Assembly: GCF_037975245.1 (NCBI RefSeq) | Contig: NC_092561.1 | Span: forward strand, 19,777,508 to 19,837,507 | Source: Apostichopus japonicus | Lineage: Eukaryota > Echinodermata > Holothuroidea > Aspidochirotida > Stichopodidae | Length of the DNA stretch: 60,000 nt | Direction of reading: 5' to 3' | In this document: positions 12,201-20,776 of the stretch, piece after piece | How the letters are laid out: every line of letters starts with the position of its first letter | Position numbering within the stretch: the stretch's first letter is position 1 | The notes under the pieces: model-generated | Told to the model about the DNA's origin: nothing | What the model saw: the letters and a program-made list of their open reading frames with translations, nothing else | The model's database searches: none | Made by a program: the position numbers and the translations under genes

Positions 12201-12224
12201 CTGCTTGAAGGGGAAACGACATAA
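6300..12224 (+). CDS. BEL/Pao gag-pol polyprotein, 1,974 residues
   Basis: The start ATG at 6300 gives MADNSGKEQ. Regions in order: a charged coiled coil (about 64-155); a DUF1759-like gag domain (about 285-460, LDPFDGSDLLSF); Cys/His knuckles (about 520-600, with CFGCLNPGHLKRNC); a DUF1758-like aspartic protease whose motif is D659-N-G; reverse transcriptase with YVDD at 1086-1089; RNase H starting near FADAS (Asp1268) with MELTAA and WTDSQT; an H2C2 integrase zinc head (about 1595-1650, CIQC); the integrase core with Asp1678 (VDYFGP), Asp1740 (SDNGTNF) and Glu1790 (GVWER); and a C-terminal DUF5641-like stretch. There is no internal stop or frameshift. The oddity is DNG in the protease where DSG or DTG is usual. 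Confidence 0.95.
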   Translation: MADNSGKEQATLPDIGAGETSIMDSINPEDSVSLVNIVNNPDKLKGHTDSEVSVKTTVSVLLYRTKQKEIEIAARAAALKETKKLEERKRNLQVEYELQEAQDEIRHAQEKAERVKQRKQMEEKKLQLETEQQEIDMMAELEAAKAMSRLLQLHERPESDVSAKLTKEVVKSIELKSFQYSKSDDEAKKHSEGENTRINPNAKKFVSRQNITVPDKPNDSGKYLSPNNGNEHAQYNQTKPTYAGVCYGQPLPDITTKPDDTVNTGISMATLLNKIVDHQRESALPSPRLDPFDGSDLLSFTPFIRNFQHVVEDKTQNPARRLELLLRFTEGEAHDLIKECTAIEPPASGYERAKWLLQRNFGQPQVLAAAYKSKAESWDHIAVGDKIALRKYAIFLINCCNVQQGNPEMDSMNGYEFLRILAQKLPTALQQQWINQMGRFRDVEMRSPTLQDFEQFVGQHSRNENDPRIAGLGYQNKMKDWKTPQKYPKVVTSKRAFAATVKTNEDDKAFKGKNEKMENKAKISPCLYCGPNTYHTLLDCRKFGSLDLQAKSDVCMKKGLCFGCLNPGHLKRNCPNPEWAKCEKCSKSHPTILHDPAREKKSSDERVTQTVTTGCAGVQNVRPQGNKNKMVTGTLMAITPVLIKPKTSDRCIATYAFVDNGCGAVFVDEFLKDSLKVNTRRTKILIKTLNLQQVQTTDVIVGDLQVGNINGTSFIDLHSVYVKDSIPATMDDAPTQNDIDAWDHLSHIKLPSMDGHNSIPHVTLMIGSNVPGVSMPLEIASAEIGDPYAIKTPIGWLVYGLEGKWMDQPEVNVNFCRVDNGIVQNGTDNLEQQLQSFINMDFTERLSDQKIAMSVEDKRFMTMMEESVTKVHGHYETVLPLRDRAVKMPNNKVQADMFGLRLQRKLKTNEKLASEYTEFMENLEKKGYAEKVPDQDVDRNDGNVWYIPHHAVYHPKKPDKIRVVFNCPIQYKGVSLNEQLLSGPDLTNRLYGVLMRWRQENVAIMADIEAMFYQVRVRKDDCDLLRYLWWPEGNFDGGMKEYRMLVHLFGAVSSPSCANFALKRTASDNQHRFQDKVIESVINDFYVDDFLKSVATDEEGIQIYRDLKEIMASGGFKLGKWVSNSKRLLESIPEDDRAKELKGLDLENDELPKERALGVQWCVERDQLEFNITKVNEKATRRNILSVMSAVYDPIGYASPFLLQAKKILQSLCRLKVDWDSDIPDDQRNEWEKWLKELPILERLKIPRCLKPKEFGKVVNIQMHYFADASQEGYGTATYMRYTNDRKEIHCAFLTGKARVAPLKPHTIVKMELTAATSAVKQDAQLKQELTMNIDETVFWTDSQTVLKYIRSEKARHPVFVANRIAIIHDGSDVHQWRYVPSKLNPADHASRGLSADDLLTKEDWLNGPEFLHQTEDFWPCEDDSNDADSDRECEKEVSVSAVTMTDETQKNPVEKLLEYHSEWNKLKRSVAWWLRLKTILLQRIKRHNPNQCSQGITSDEMESAEKAIIKFIQRQSFPEEIGVLQKTKTAEMNIKDPCGTVKQASDKGNRCLRQKGRLTDLDPELHDEIMRVGGRLRKASIPLNAKHQMILPKDHHVSKLIIRHIHQLVGHQGRNHVLAELRQKYWIIHAGSMIRSLLKRCIQCRKYLARTGKQKMADLPAYRLRPDEGVFSRTGVDYFGPFEIKQGRTLKKRYGVMFTCLSSRAVHIEVAHSLDTNSCIGALRRFMARRGHVRELYSDNGTNFVGANKELKSALQELDENQINRFASNHGLKWKFNPPAASHFGGVWERQIRTVRKVLSGILSEQYLRTTQSDEQLHTFLCEVETIINSRPLTKVSDNPNDLDVITPNHLLLLKAPVDMPLGKFDEKDVYARRRWRQMQYLADLFWKRWTKEYLPTLQRRQKWLQPERCTEVGDVVMIVDDQSPRNSWLMGVVIEAYKDKGGLVRSAKIKTKTATLVRPVVKLCLLLEGETT

Positions 12225-12397
12225 GTCTAGTTTAGTAGTTTGGGAACTGTGACTGTGAAAAGGTGTATTTTCGATTTTCTTAGTTTCTTAGTTTTAGATT
12301 TCAGACTTTTGATTCTTTTGACTGATTTATTTCATTTTTCATATTTTGAAAACAGTGATTAGGGTTATCGCATTAGTTAATGCGACTGGGGCCGGAA
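12225..12397 (+). other. BEL 3' untranslated stretch
   Basis: Short non-coding stretch between the polyprotein stop and the 3' LTR. The bases before the LTR (actggggccggaa) are purine-rich and may serve as a weak polypurine tract. Confidence 0.5.
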
Positions 12398-12646
12398 TGT
12401 AGTTTTCAAATAGACATAGCCAAAGGGGGAAATCATTTAGTTGGGTGATGTTGTAAATACACAAGTGCACGTTGAAGGGATAGAAAAACCGAGATGGGTT
12501 CTGATACCGTTTTTTACCACTCCGCATAAAGTGCGTAAGAAGACACAGAAAATACTACGATAATTAAGATCCTTGAAGTTGTAATTACAAGAGCCGAATA
12601 AAAGAAGAGAATAAAGATAAAATACACGACTCGTGTCCCTATAACA
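12398..12646 (+). repeat. BEL/Pao 3' LTR, 249 bp
   Basis: Same sequence as 5770-6018 by eye, with TG and CA ends, followed by the second GATGG (12647-12651). Confidence 0.95.
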
Positions 12647-13037
12647 GATGGTATTACTATTTCATAACACTACAACATTTTGGAGGTTCTGAAATTAAAT
12701 GATAATATGGTAGGTCTATGGTCCACCTGAGAGAGAATATTTTGGTGCAAAGCTGGTGTTCAATTCACAAAATCTATACATCTCTCCTACAGTCTACCAA
12801 CTGGTTGTTCTTTGTTATAAGTTGCTACATTTTGTTCAGATCACCACAGTTTGCTATTTGGACCACCACGATGTAAGAACAGGTTATCCTGGGGACAATT
12901 GGGAAAAAGTCCTTAGCAATTTCCACTTTATGTGTGTGCAATGTTACATTAAATGTTCTCATGTGAAATTATGGCAAGGAATCACTAAGTCTGTCAGTCG
13001 CTGGTTTAACATTGTAAATCATTGGTTATATTTTCAG
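12647..13037 (+). other. Intron 3' end of ZNF-0, shared with ZNF-C
   Basis: From about 12675 the sequence follows 52280-52649 closely, including acattttggaggttctgaa and the polypyrimidine run before the acceptor ttttcag at 13031-13037. A related but more diverged version lies at 40800-41050 in unit B. It is therefore read as intron in front of the zinc-finger exon. Confidence 0.6.
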
Positions 13038-15023
13038 GATCCAAGGAATTATCAGCTGTACAAACAGAAAATTCACTTTACCAGCAGGACATTGAAGGGG
13101 AGGGAGGTGTATATGAGGAACCAGTGGAGAGCTACGTGTGTCATTTGTCATTCAAAATTGATGATGAAGCAAATGATGGAGAACATGTAGATTTTTCTCA
13201 TTTGGAAGAGAAACCAAACAATAATTGTAGCCATGGGAACGAAATATTATCTGAAACACATACAGGAGATGAGCTTTTCCATTGTAAGTATTGTGACAAA
13301 AAATTTGCTGAAATTGGAACTTTGGAAGAACACAAAAGGACACATATTGGGGAAAAACCTTTCCATTGTAACTATTGCCACAAAAGTTTTGCTCTTTCCG
13401 GGACTCTCACTGTTCATGAAAGAACACATACAGGAGAGAAACCATATCATTGCAGCCATTGTAGCAAAAGCTTTGCTCAAGCTGGAACTCTCACTGTACA
13501 TGAAAGAACACATACAAGAGAGAAACCATATCATTGCAGCTATTGTAGTAAACGTTTTGCTCGATCCGAAACTCTCACTGTACATGAAAGAACACATACA
13601 GGAGAGAAACCTCATCATTGTAGTTAGTGCAACAAAATGTTTGTTGAATCTGGTGCTTTGAAGAAACATGAAAGAACACATACAGGAGAGAAACCTTATG
13701 AATGTAGTTATTGCAACAAAATGTTTGCTCGTTCTTATCATTTGAAGAACCATGAAAGGAGACATACTGGAGAGAAACCTTATCAATGTAACTTTTGCAG
13801 CAAAACCTTTGCTCAATGTGCAACTTTAAAGAGACATGAAAGAACACATACAGGAGAGAAAACTTATCATTGCAGCTATTGTAGTAAACGTTTTGCTCGA
13901 TCCGAAACTCTCACTGTACATAAAAGAACACATACAGGAGAGAAACCTCATCAATGTAACTATTGCAAAAAAGTGTTGGATTATTCTCACTCATTAAAGG
14001 AACACGAAAGAACACATACAGGTGAGAAACCATATCATTGCAGCTATTGCAACAAAATGTTTGCCTATTTAGATGTTTTGAAGAGGCATAAAATGACTCA
14101 CATAGGAGAGAAACCTTATCATTGCAGCTATTGTAGCAAAAGCTTTGCTCGAGCCGAAAATCTCACTGTACATGAAAGAACACATACAGGAGAGAAACCT
14201 TATCATTGCAGCTATTGTAACAAAGTGTTTGCATATTCCCAATGCTTAAAACAACATGAAAGGACACACACAGGAGAGAAACCTTATCATTGTAACTATT
14301 GCAACAAAAGCTTTGCTCGATCCAGAACTCTCACTGAACATGAAAGAACACATACAGGAGAGAAACCTTATCAATGTAGCTATTGTAACAAAGTATTTGC
14401 TTATTCCCAATACTTAAAACAACATGAAAGGACGCATACAGGAGAGAACCTTCATCAATGTAGCTATTGTAACAAACTGTTTGCTCACTCATATGTCTTG
14501 AAGAGGCATGAAAGGACTCACACAGGAGAGAAACCTTATCAATGTAGCTATTGTAGCAAAATGTTTGCTCACTCTTATCATTTGAAGGACCATGAAAGGA
14601 GACATACTGGAGAGAAACCTTATCAATGTAGCTATTGTAGCAAAATGTTTGCTTACTCAGATGCCTTGAAGAGGCATAAAAGGACTCACCCATCCTCATC
14701 ATTGCAGTTATTGTAGCAAAAGCTTTGCCCGAGCCAAAACTCTCACTGTACATGATACAACACATACAGGAGAGAAACCTTATCATTGCAGCATTTGCAG
14801 CCAAAGCTTTGCTCCAGCCAAAACTCTCACTGTACATGAAAGAATGTCACAAACAGGAAAGAAACCTCATTTATGTAGCTATTGTAGCAAAATGTTTGCT
14901 TGCTCAGCAGCTTTGACGAGGCATAAAAGGACCCACACAGGGGAGAAACTGCGACAAAATGTATATTCTCACACATTCCAAAAGCATGAAAAGAAACCTG
15001 CAGGAGAGAAACCCTGTTATTGA
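13038..15023 (+). pseudogene. ZNF-0: C2H2 zinc-finger exon with a stop codon in finger 5
   Basis: The exon starts after ttttcag at 13037 in the same phase as ZNF-A, B and C. It encodes an acidic N-terminal segment (KELSAVQTENSLY, then SFKIDDEANDGE), then C2H2 fingers with TGEKP linkers. TAG at 13625-13627 replaces the second Tyr codon of finger 5; the same frame continues at 13628 to 14716 through 12 more fingers, so only one codon breaks a 17-finger array. The frame then ends in [12 protein letters not shown] after a linker deletion; about three further fingers continue in another frame to a TGA at 15021. The 5' half resembles ZNF-C, the 3' half ZNF-B. No promoter or first exon is visible to the left. 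Downstream of the stop, a shorter protein could start at ATG 13637. Confidence 0.8.
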
Positions 15024-17348
15024 ACCATTTGCTCAATTTTTTAAATTTGTGTTAATTCCTGGGGGTAGATAACAGCACTTTCAGTCAATTTATTAACAAT
15101 TTTGACAATTTTTTATTGTCATTAGCTGGAGAAAGGAAAGATAGCACCACCTAACAGTGTTTGGGGCCTTTTGGCTTTATTTCATGTCTTTAATATTTTG
15201 TTAAAGTGGGTTACCAATTTAAGAGAAATAGTAACAAAAAATTGTAAGCTTCCCACAAAAATCATTGTTTTCAACCATATCATGTTGATCTGTCCCACTG
15301 AATGTCACATATAGTCCTATGTGTCAGTAATATCAGGGGTTTTTTAAATCCGATGCTTTTGGCATTTAACAGAACCTATTCGGTCAAGTTGGCATATGTG
15401 TGTATGTGACACCCTAGCTTGTAAACGTGGTATCTGAAGAATAAAGTATGTGATCATGTCATACATTGTATATATGGTCATGGTCAGTAGGGTGATCCCT
15501 ATTGTCTTTGGTAGGGCTATCATGCATATTAATGAGTGGGCAGGCTTAACCAAAACTCTGAAAATGTCAATACCTCTTCGACAGTATATCCGAGTTAGTT
15601 CATAATGTGTTGGTGATTTAACTACATATTAAGCATATGATCTTTTCAGCAATATTTACCTCATTTATATTCATATGTGGATAGGAAATCTTCAAAAACA
15701 GCTTGTATAACCATGATATCTCAACAAACACAGGTTGCATCAATGTCATACTTGGTATATATGTTGGTTATGGTTAGTAGATGATCCCTATTGTTTTGAA
15801 TGAGTGGTCAAGGGCTGAACATAAAATTCTTAAAATGTCAATATCTCTGCAAATCAGGCATGAACTTTTCCGCGAATTTGCGAAATTTTCCGTGATTTCT
15901 TTATACCTCCGAGATTTACACCTCAATTTCCGTAAATTTTAACAAGAGCGTTGTATCATTTGATCCGTTGTTCACATGTTTTTCATTACCTATGGATATC
16001 CAACCTGCAGGGGGACAAAAATTATGATCCTAACATACTGTAGCATACGCAAATTGGAGCCTATACCGCAATTTTTGTGATTATTTTTAGTTTATACTTT
16101 TCATGGTGATTAAGTAGTTACATATACTTGTTATTTCGCAACATCAATTTTAACCTCATTAATATTCATAACGGGTGTGGCTTTATGGGAAATTATCAAA
16201 AAACAGCTTGTAAAAGTTACATCTCAACAACCACAATCAATTTCATACTTAGGTAGATACCCTGTGATGAGTTGTGTTTGGTTTCCCATGCCGTGAATAT
16301 TAATGAATGTGTAGGGCGTAACGTGAAAACATTCATGCTGGTATGGTGATCTTGGTATACAAAACGAGCACATTTCTATGAAATTTCCATCTTTATGTCA
16401 TTAATATTCATGAAATTGCAAGAAATATTTTTTAAATATAAGACTAGAACCAAATGTTAGGCCTATATGAGTTTCATCCTTAATATATGAAGTTTGCAAC
16501 ACTACATTCATACAATCAACCATGTTGTTTTGTTGTGTGGCTATCATGAATATTAAACAGTGATCATAAAAATGTTTATCAGATATATCTGAACATGTAT
16601 GTCTGATTTTTTGTATTCTTTGATAATAAAACGTAAGTATATAGATACATGCTTATGAGATCATAAAATATGCCCTGATCATTATCCATACATGTTTATC
16701 TGCATTTATACTATGTCACGAAATAGACTGTCAACATTATAGAGTTCTGAATCCTGGTAACCTTCCTTTACATGTTGCCGCATTAATCTCCCTCTTCATT
16801 TTGGTGTGCACAAGTTCATTAACACGTACTGTATTGCTAACCACAATGTGAACATGTATGGGCATCGGAACCACTAAGCGTTTTCTGGTTTTATCAAGTT
16901 TCACTCTATTGTGCTCATCGAAGAAACATCAATTGCAACAAGTCTTGAAACCACTCAATATCTACCAACATATGAAAATGAATTGTAGATCGTTTCTCTA
17001 ACTGGATTCTGTAGATCTTGTCTAAAGACAAACGATAATGATTTTCAGCATTGACGAAAAAATACGATTTAATTCACGAATATTCTAGTTGATTTCTTTT
17101 TTACATATCTGAAAGATGAAATCAATCCGATTTTGGGTAAGGCTGAAAAAACATAAACTTGTCGATTAAAAAAAAGCTTTTCGGTGGAAGCGGTGGAATG
17201 ATCACGTGATCCTCAGCGACCTGTGACGTAGTTTTATGATAACAGAGTGAGCTCGGCGTAGATTACATCCGCTACGTGCACTGAGTGTGTTAGTTCAGTT
17301 GCAACTTACTCTATGTTGACGAGACCATCAACCTAAACCACTAGCAGA
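15024..17348 (+). repeat. Conserved 2.3 kb 3' flank of ZNF-0 (copy 1 of 3)
   Basis: No protein is coded. It aligns along its whole length with 22582-24895 and 46210-48542, closest to the latter. It contains an AATAAA at about 15442 that could polyadenylate the transcript. Inside are three or more diverged modules of roughly 300 bp, each with a cagcttgtaa ... atatctcaacaa ... catacttgg ... gatccctattg order and an AATATT-centred motif (atattaatgag or its complement). Confidence 0.7.
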
Positions 17349-17592
17349 ATGCCAAGAAATTGTGTTGCAGGGGGATGCAACAGAACGAATGCGGACACTA
17401 CAATACTTTTTTTTGTTAAATTTCTATGCGGAAAGGTAGTGAAAGATACCGGAAACTCTGGTTACGATTTGTGCGGTGATCGAGGAAAGATTTCAGCGCA
17501 TTAGGAGTTTCTCACGACAAAGATATCTGTTAGTTAAGCGCAGTGGGCTTATTTCAATGAGCGTGAATTTATCAACGAATTTTCAGGCCTAC
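17349..17592 (+). pseudogene. Decayed THAP-domain sequence (unit 0)
   Basis: An ATG at 17349 opens MPRNCVAGGCNRTNADTT, which fits the start of a THAP zinc finger (MP-x2-C-x-A-x2-C-x-N). After a run of eight T the match continues one frame over with SERYRKLWLRFVR, which fits the conserved KW-x-RFVR stretch, then in further frames SRKDFSALGVS and YFNEREFIN, which fit the C-x2-H-F end. At least two frame changes and stops separate these parts, so it is not a working domain as written. THAP domains bind DNA and occur in P-type transposases and in host factors. The same remnant follows ZNF-A and ZNF-B. Confidence 0.55.
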
Positions 17593-18050
17593 TTTGAAAC
17601 TCTAAGCCGGACATGGGACAATAACTTCTCATCGAATTTTCAACGTTAACATACCACTGAAAAGGCAGAGAGGAGATTTTAATCACTGCGTGAGAGCATT
17701 GTGAGGCAATTTTAATTAGATCTAACTGATGCCCCTTTTTCTTTTCGTCGACTGCCCCAATGTCGTTAGTCTCACTAGTGTTGTTTGCAAGGTGTAGAGT
17801 CCATTGTTAAAAAGTCTATGGTCTGTCACTTCAGCAGTCAGTCTTTGATCAGAGAGTCTCAACATGGTTTTTGTCAAAAAAAGGTCTTCAAAACTTTCCA
17901 GTGTGCTATTTGAAAAATTAAAATGTTTGTTGCTCGGTAACATTAGAAGTTAGAACTACCCTTTATATATCATGAAAAGGAGAAGAAAAAAGGTTGTCTG
18001 TCATGATCGTTCATTTAAAAGAGTGGTGGCGTCCTTCCCGTCAGCGCCCG
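17593..18050. other. Inter-unit spacer before ZNF-A
   Basis: No gene seen. Parts are shared with the ends of units A (27430-27540) and B (49215-50160), for example the stretch with atgaaaaggagaa followed by cgtccttcccgtcagcg. It forms the junction between tandem units. Confidence 0.5.
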
Positions 18051-18051
18051 G

Positions 18052-18147
18052 TGCAGAGCACAGAATTTCCTGTGGTGCAGAGCACAGAATTTCCTGTGGT
18101 GCAGAGCACAGAATTTCCTGTGGTGCAGAGCACAGAATTTCCTGTGG
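18052..18147. repeat. 24-bp tandem repeat, 4 copies, upstream of ZNF-A TATA box
   Basis: Four perfect 24-bp units starting tgcagagcacagaatttcct, ending ten bases before the TATA box. One unit, slightly changed, is found at 27536-27559 at the equivalent place before ZNF-B. Because 24 is a multiple of three it reads as a repeated 8-residue peptide, but nothing suggests it is translated. Confidence 0.9.
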
Positions 18148-18157
18148 TGCAGAGCTG

Positions 18158-18165
18158 TATATAAA
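18158..18165 (+). promoter_or_regulatory. TATA box of ZNF-A
   Basis: TATATAAA lies 154 bp before the start codon. The following leader (gacaatcgaaaggcttagc, then a block ending tgccgaccagaagaaatcaaa) is conserved before all three first exons, which supports a real promoter and 5' leader. Confidence 0.7.
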
Positions 18166-18311
18166 CATCAGTGGATTGTGACAATCGAAAGGCTTAGCCG
18201 GAGTTAGTCAAGCTCGGCGACATTTCAAGTAAAACCAAGCGCCAAAGAGGGGTTCCTTATTTCATGTCATGAAATATTTCTAGAACACGGTGCCGACCAG
18301 AAGAAATCAAA

Positions 18312-18366
18312 ATGTTTGGAACCAAAGTCAAGTTGGAACCAGAATCGCCCTTGCGTTATTATAATG
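18312..18366 (+). CDS. ZNF-A first coding exon
   Basis: ATG opens MFGTKVKLEPESPLRYYN plus one base, then a GT donor (gtaacg). The exon is 55 nt in units A, B and C and leaves one base, which pairs in phase with the GA that opens exon 2 (giving a Gly codon). The peptide contains VKLE, a psi-K-x-E SUMOylation consensus. No known domain. The join to 20777 is inferred from phase and from three-way conservation. Confidence 0.7.
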
Positions 18367-18798
18367 GTAACGGTTCCACGAAACTAGGCAAAAGCTGCTG
18401 TATGTATGTATACATGTGGTTGACTGCAAATGCAAAACTGCAGTTAGGAACATAGGCTACAGCCTAAGCTTGTCTGTCTACAGTAGGCTAGGCCTATATG
18501 GTAAAGTCATGCTTATTAGCACAGCATCCGGCGGAATAAGAGATATTCCTTATCTGATATTTTCTCCGCTCAAAAGAAAACCTGGAATGAAATCCATACA
18601 TGTTAATTTGATCTGAAATTATTCAGTAGAGGACCCCTTGTTGTAGTAAAGGCAAAAGGTCCTCTAGTCCTAGGTAACTAGAGGCTAGAGGTGAAACTCA
18701 CAGTAAGGCACAACATTGTTGCTAAATTATAACTTTAAGAGTAATTACAGCCTAGACAATACATTACAATTTGCAACGGAAGTAAGGTTTGAATAATC

Positions 18799-19751
18799 TC
18801 CATAAATTCTATAAACTTAATTCAAAATTTACAAGCCCAGCCCAAAAGATAAATAAAATCTCTCATTATCGTGTGCGATCGTTAGTTTCACTCTCTTGGC
18901 TAGCCTGTCTTAGGGTCCTTGCTCTTGAATAGTATCTTTCTCTCAGTTGTATCGATGCAGCTTACAAAATTGTGTCATTTCCATTCTTTGCAATGAATAA
19001 ATAGGTGTTTTCTGAAGTTTCCTCTGAGGAATTGTAAGAGTGGGCGATACAAGTAGAGCGTTCAAGTCTTGATCTGGCTGCATTGATAGACTATTTTGTT
19101 ACATTATTTAACAAACATGCTGACAATGGTGGTGCAGTGATTTTAAGGTAAATCGTTCGCGCCGTAGGGGCAACAGAATATAAATTTTTTACTTTTCGAT
19201 TGCGACCACTTTTTCTCCATGAAACCCACTTGGTCAGAGTGCATTTAGAATAAGAACATTAAATCTACTTCAGAAGTTTGTTTTCCAAACTTTATCAGCA
19301 AACAGGTATTGATACTTTAAGATCAGAAATACTTCTCAATAACTTAAACTGCTCTGAATTCTCAAAATTAAAGACCTCACAGATTTAGTTTGACACAAAA
19401 CACTTGACCTCAACCTATTACAGTTGCCCCTATTAGTGGTGAACAACAAGTATATTTAGTGACAGAAATTATCCCAATATTTGCCATGCTGATGGAAGGT
19501 CATTTGAATTCAACAGGGGTCAAAGTCTGGAAATCGTGAAAGCTTGCAACTCAATTCCCCAAGAAGTCGCTTTTTCTGTGTCACTTACTATTATAGGATT
19601 TGACCTTTCCTCTTTTAAGTGGCTGAGGGGGTTTTCCACTCTCACTAATGACTGTTTTCTGTCAACAACACTTAGAAGGGTAATACCTTTGCAATGATCA
19701 AGTTATCTGGTATGAAGTGCTAATTGACTTCAGGACACATTTTCCTTTGTT
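18799..19751. repeat. Intron block of ZNF-A nearly identical to 41099-42042
   Basis: The first intron of A and that of B match almost base for base over about 950 bp (for example the stretch around gccgtaggggcaacagaat), with only scattered differences. The flanking first-exon regions differ more. It codes for nothing recognisable. Confidence 0.8.
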
Positions 19752-20104
19752 CAGTGGCGTAGGAAGATACTTTTGAGTGGGGGGGGGCTGAAGGCTGATG
19801 GCCGGCCTGGGGGAGGGGTCTAAGGGGAGGGGGTGTCCCCCTCCCCTTTGGAATTTTTTGCATTTCCAGGTGGCCCTCAGATGCAATTTGGTGCAATATA
19901 GCACACTTCAACACCCACTCCATTTTGTAAACTTAATTTTGTATTTTCACCTGGCCTTAGATGCAATTTGGTGCTGCAAATGAGATTTTTTTTCTCATTT
20001 GGAAATGAAAAAGGGGTTTTCTGACTTGCGAACCGGGGGGGCGGAATGATACTTCCGCCCCTCCACATTTTTCAGCCCCCCCCCCCCCGGTTCCTACCCC
20101 CTTG
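19752..20104. mobile_element. hAT-type non-autonomous transposon, 353 bp
   Basis: It lies between two copies of CCTTTGTT (19744-19751 and 20105-20112), an 8-bp target duplication as made by hAT transposases. Its ends are imperfect inverted repeats (cagtggcgtaggaa and its partner ttcctacccccttg). The sister intron of ZNF-B has the empty site at about 42035-42042, which proves the insertion. It has no transposase and holds long G and C runs. Confidence 0.9.
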
Positions 20105-20195
20105 CCTTTGTTGTTCTATCAATCTGGTGATTTCACATTTTATACTTATAAGGCAAGGAATCACTAAGCAATTGGCTTTCTGGTTATATTTTCAG

Positions 20196-20615
20196 GATCC
20201 GGAGGGCTGCTTTCTGCATATATTGACCATTCAAATCACCAAGGACACCAATTGGATGTTAAAAAAGAGGAAAGTGACTGTGAAGAACAAGGTGAGAGCT
20301 ATGTGTGTCATTTGTCAATCAAAGTGAAGGATGAATTAAACGATGGAGAAACATCCCCTGAAGATTCAGGACATTTAGGTGTTGATGTCATAAGTGAGAG
20401 AAACCTTACCGATGCAGCTATTGCAACAAAATATTGGCTACCTCTAAGAGCTTGAAGATACATTAAAGGACACATACTGGAGAGAAACCTTAACGTTGAC
20501 GACATTGCCACAAAAAATTTGCTCGGTCTGTAAATTTGAATACACATGAACGAACACACACAGCAGAAAACCTAAGTTATTGTTGTAGTTATTGCTACAA
20601 AATGTTGACGTAACC
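20196..20615 (+). pseudogene. Dead zinc-finger exon inside the ZNF-A intron
   Basis: After an acceptor (ttttcag) the exon reads GSGGLLSAYIDHSNHQG, then an acidic segment with DVKKEESDCEE and SIKVKDELNDGE, parallel to the real exon 2 at 20777. A frameshift follows, and the finger-like remainder (YRCSYCNKIL, later RSVNLNTHERTH) is interrupted by several stops. It is the head of a former zinc-finger exon. A copy with two more insertions lies at 42132-43520 in unit B. Confidence 0.75.
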
Positions 20616-20776
20616 TAGAGGTCATGGTGATGAGGAATCACTGAACTGGTTGATTTTCTGGGTATTAATTTATTGTAGATCATTGGTTTAAATGTTTTCA
20701 TGTGAAATATGGCAAGGAATCGCTGAGTCTGTCAGTCGCTGGTTTAAACATTGTATATCATTGGTTACATTTTCAG

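Larger units (their letters stand above)
5770..12646 (+). mobile_element. Complete BEL/Pao LTR retrotransposon, 6.9 kb
   Basis: Two matching 249-bp LTRs, a 5-bp target duplication (GATGG) and one uninterrupted polyprotein frame define a full-length element. The domain order (gag, protease, reverse transcriptase, RNase H, integrase, C-terminal DUF5641-like region) is that of BEL/Pao. It looks structurally intact. It separates the ZNF-0 zinc-finger exon at 13038 from whatever lies upstream. Confidence 0.95.

Noticed and set aside
13247-13816. Long minus-strand ORFs across the zinc-finger arrays (also at 21358, 22030, 45278, 52868)
   Set aside because: They arise because the repeated finger codons happen to lack stops on the other strand; their peptides (FLSCMCSFM repeats) mirror the finger linkers and have no start context or domain.
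18052-18147. CRISPR array (also considered for 54258-54987)
   Set aside because: The units are contiguous with no unique spacers, and the DNA is eukaryotic.
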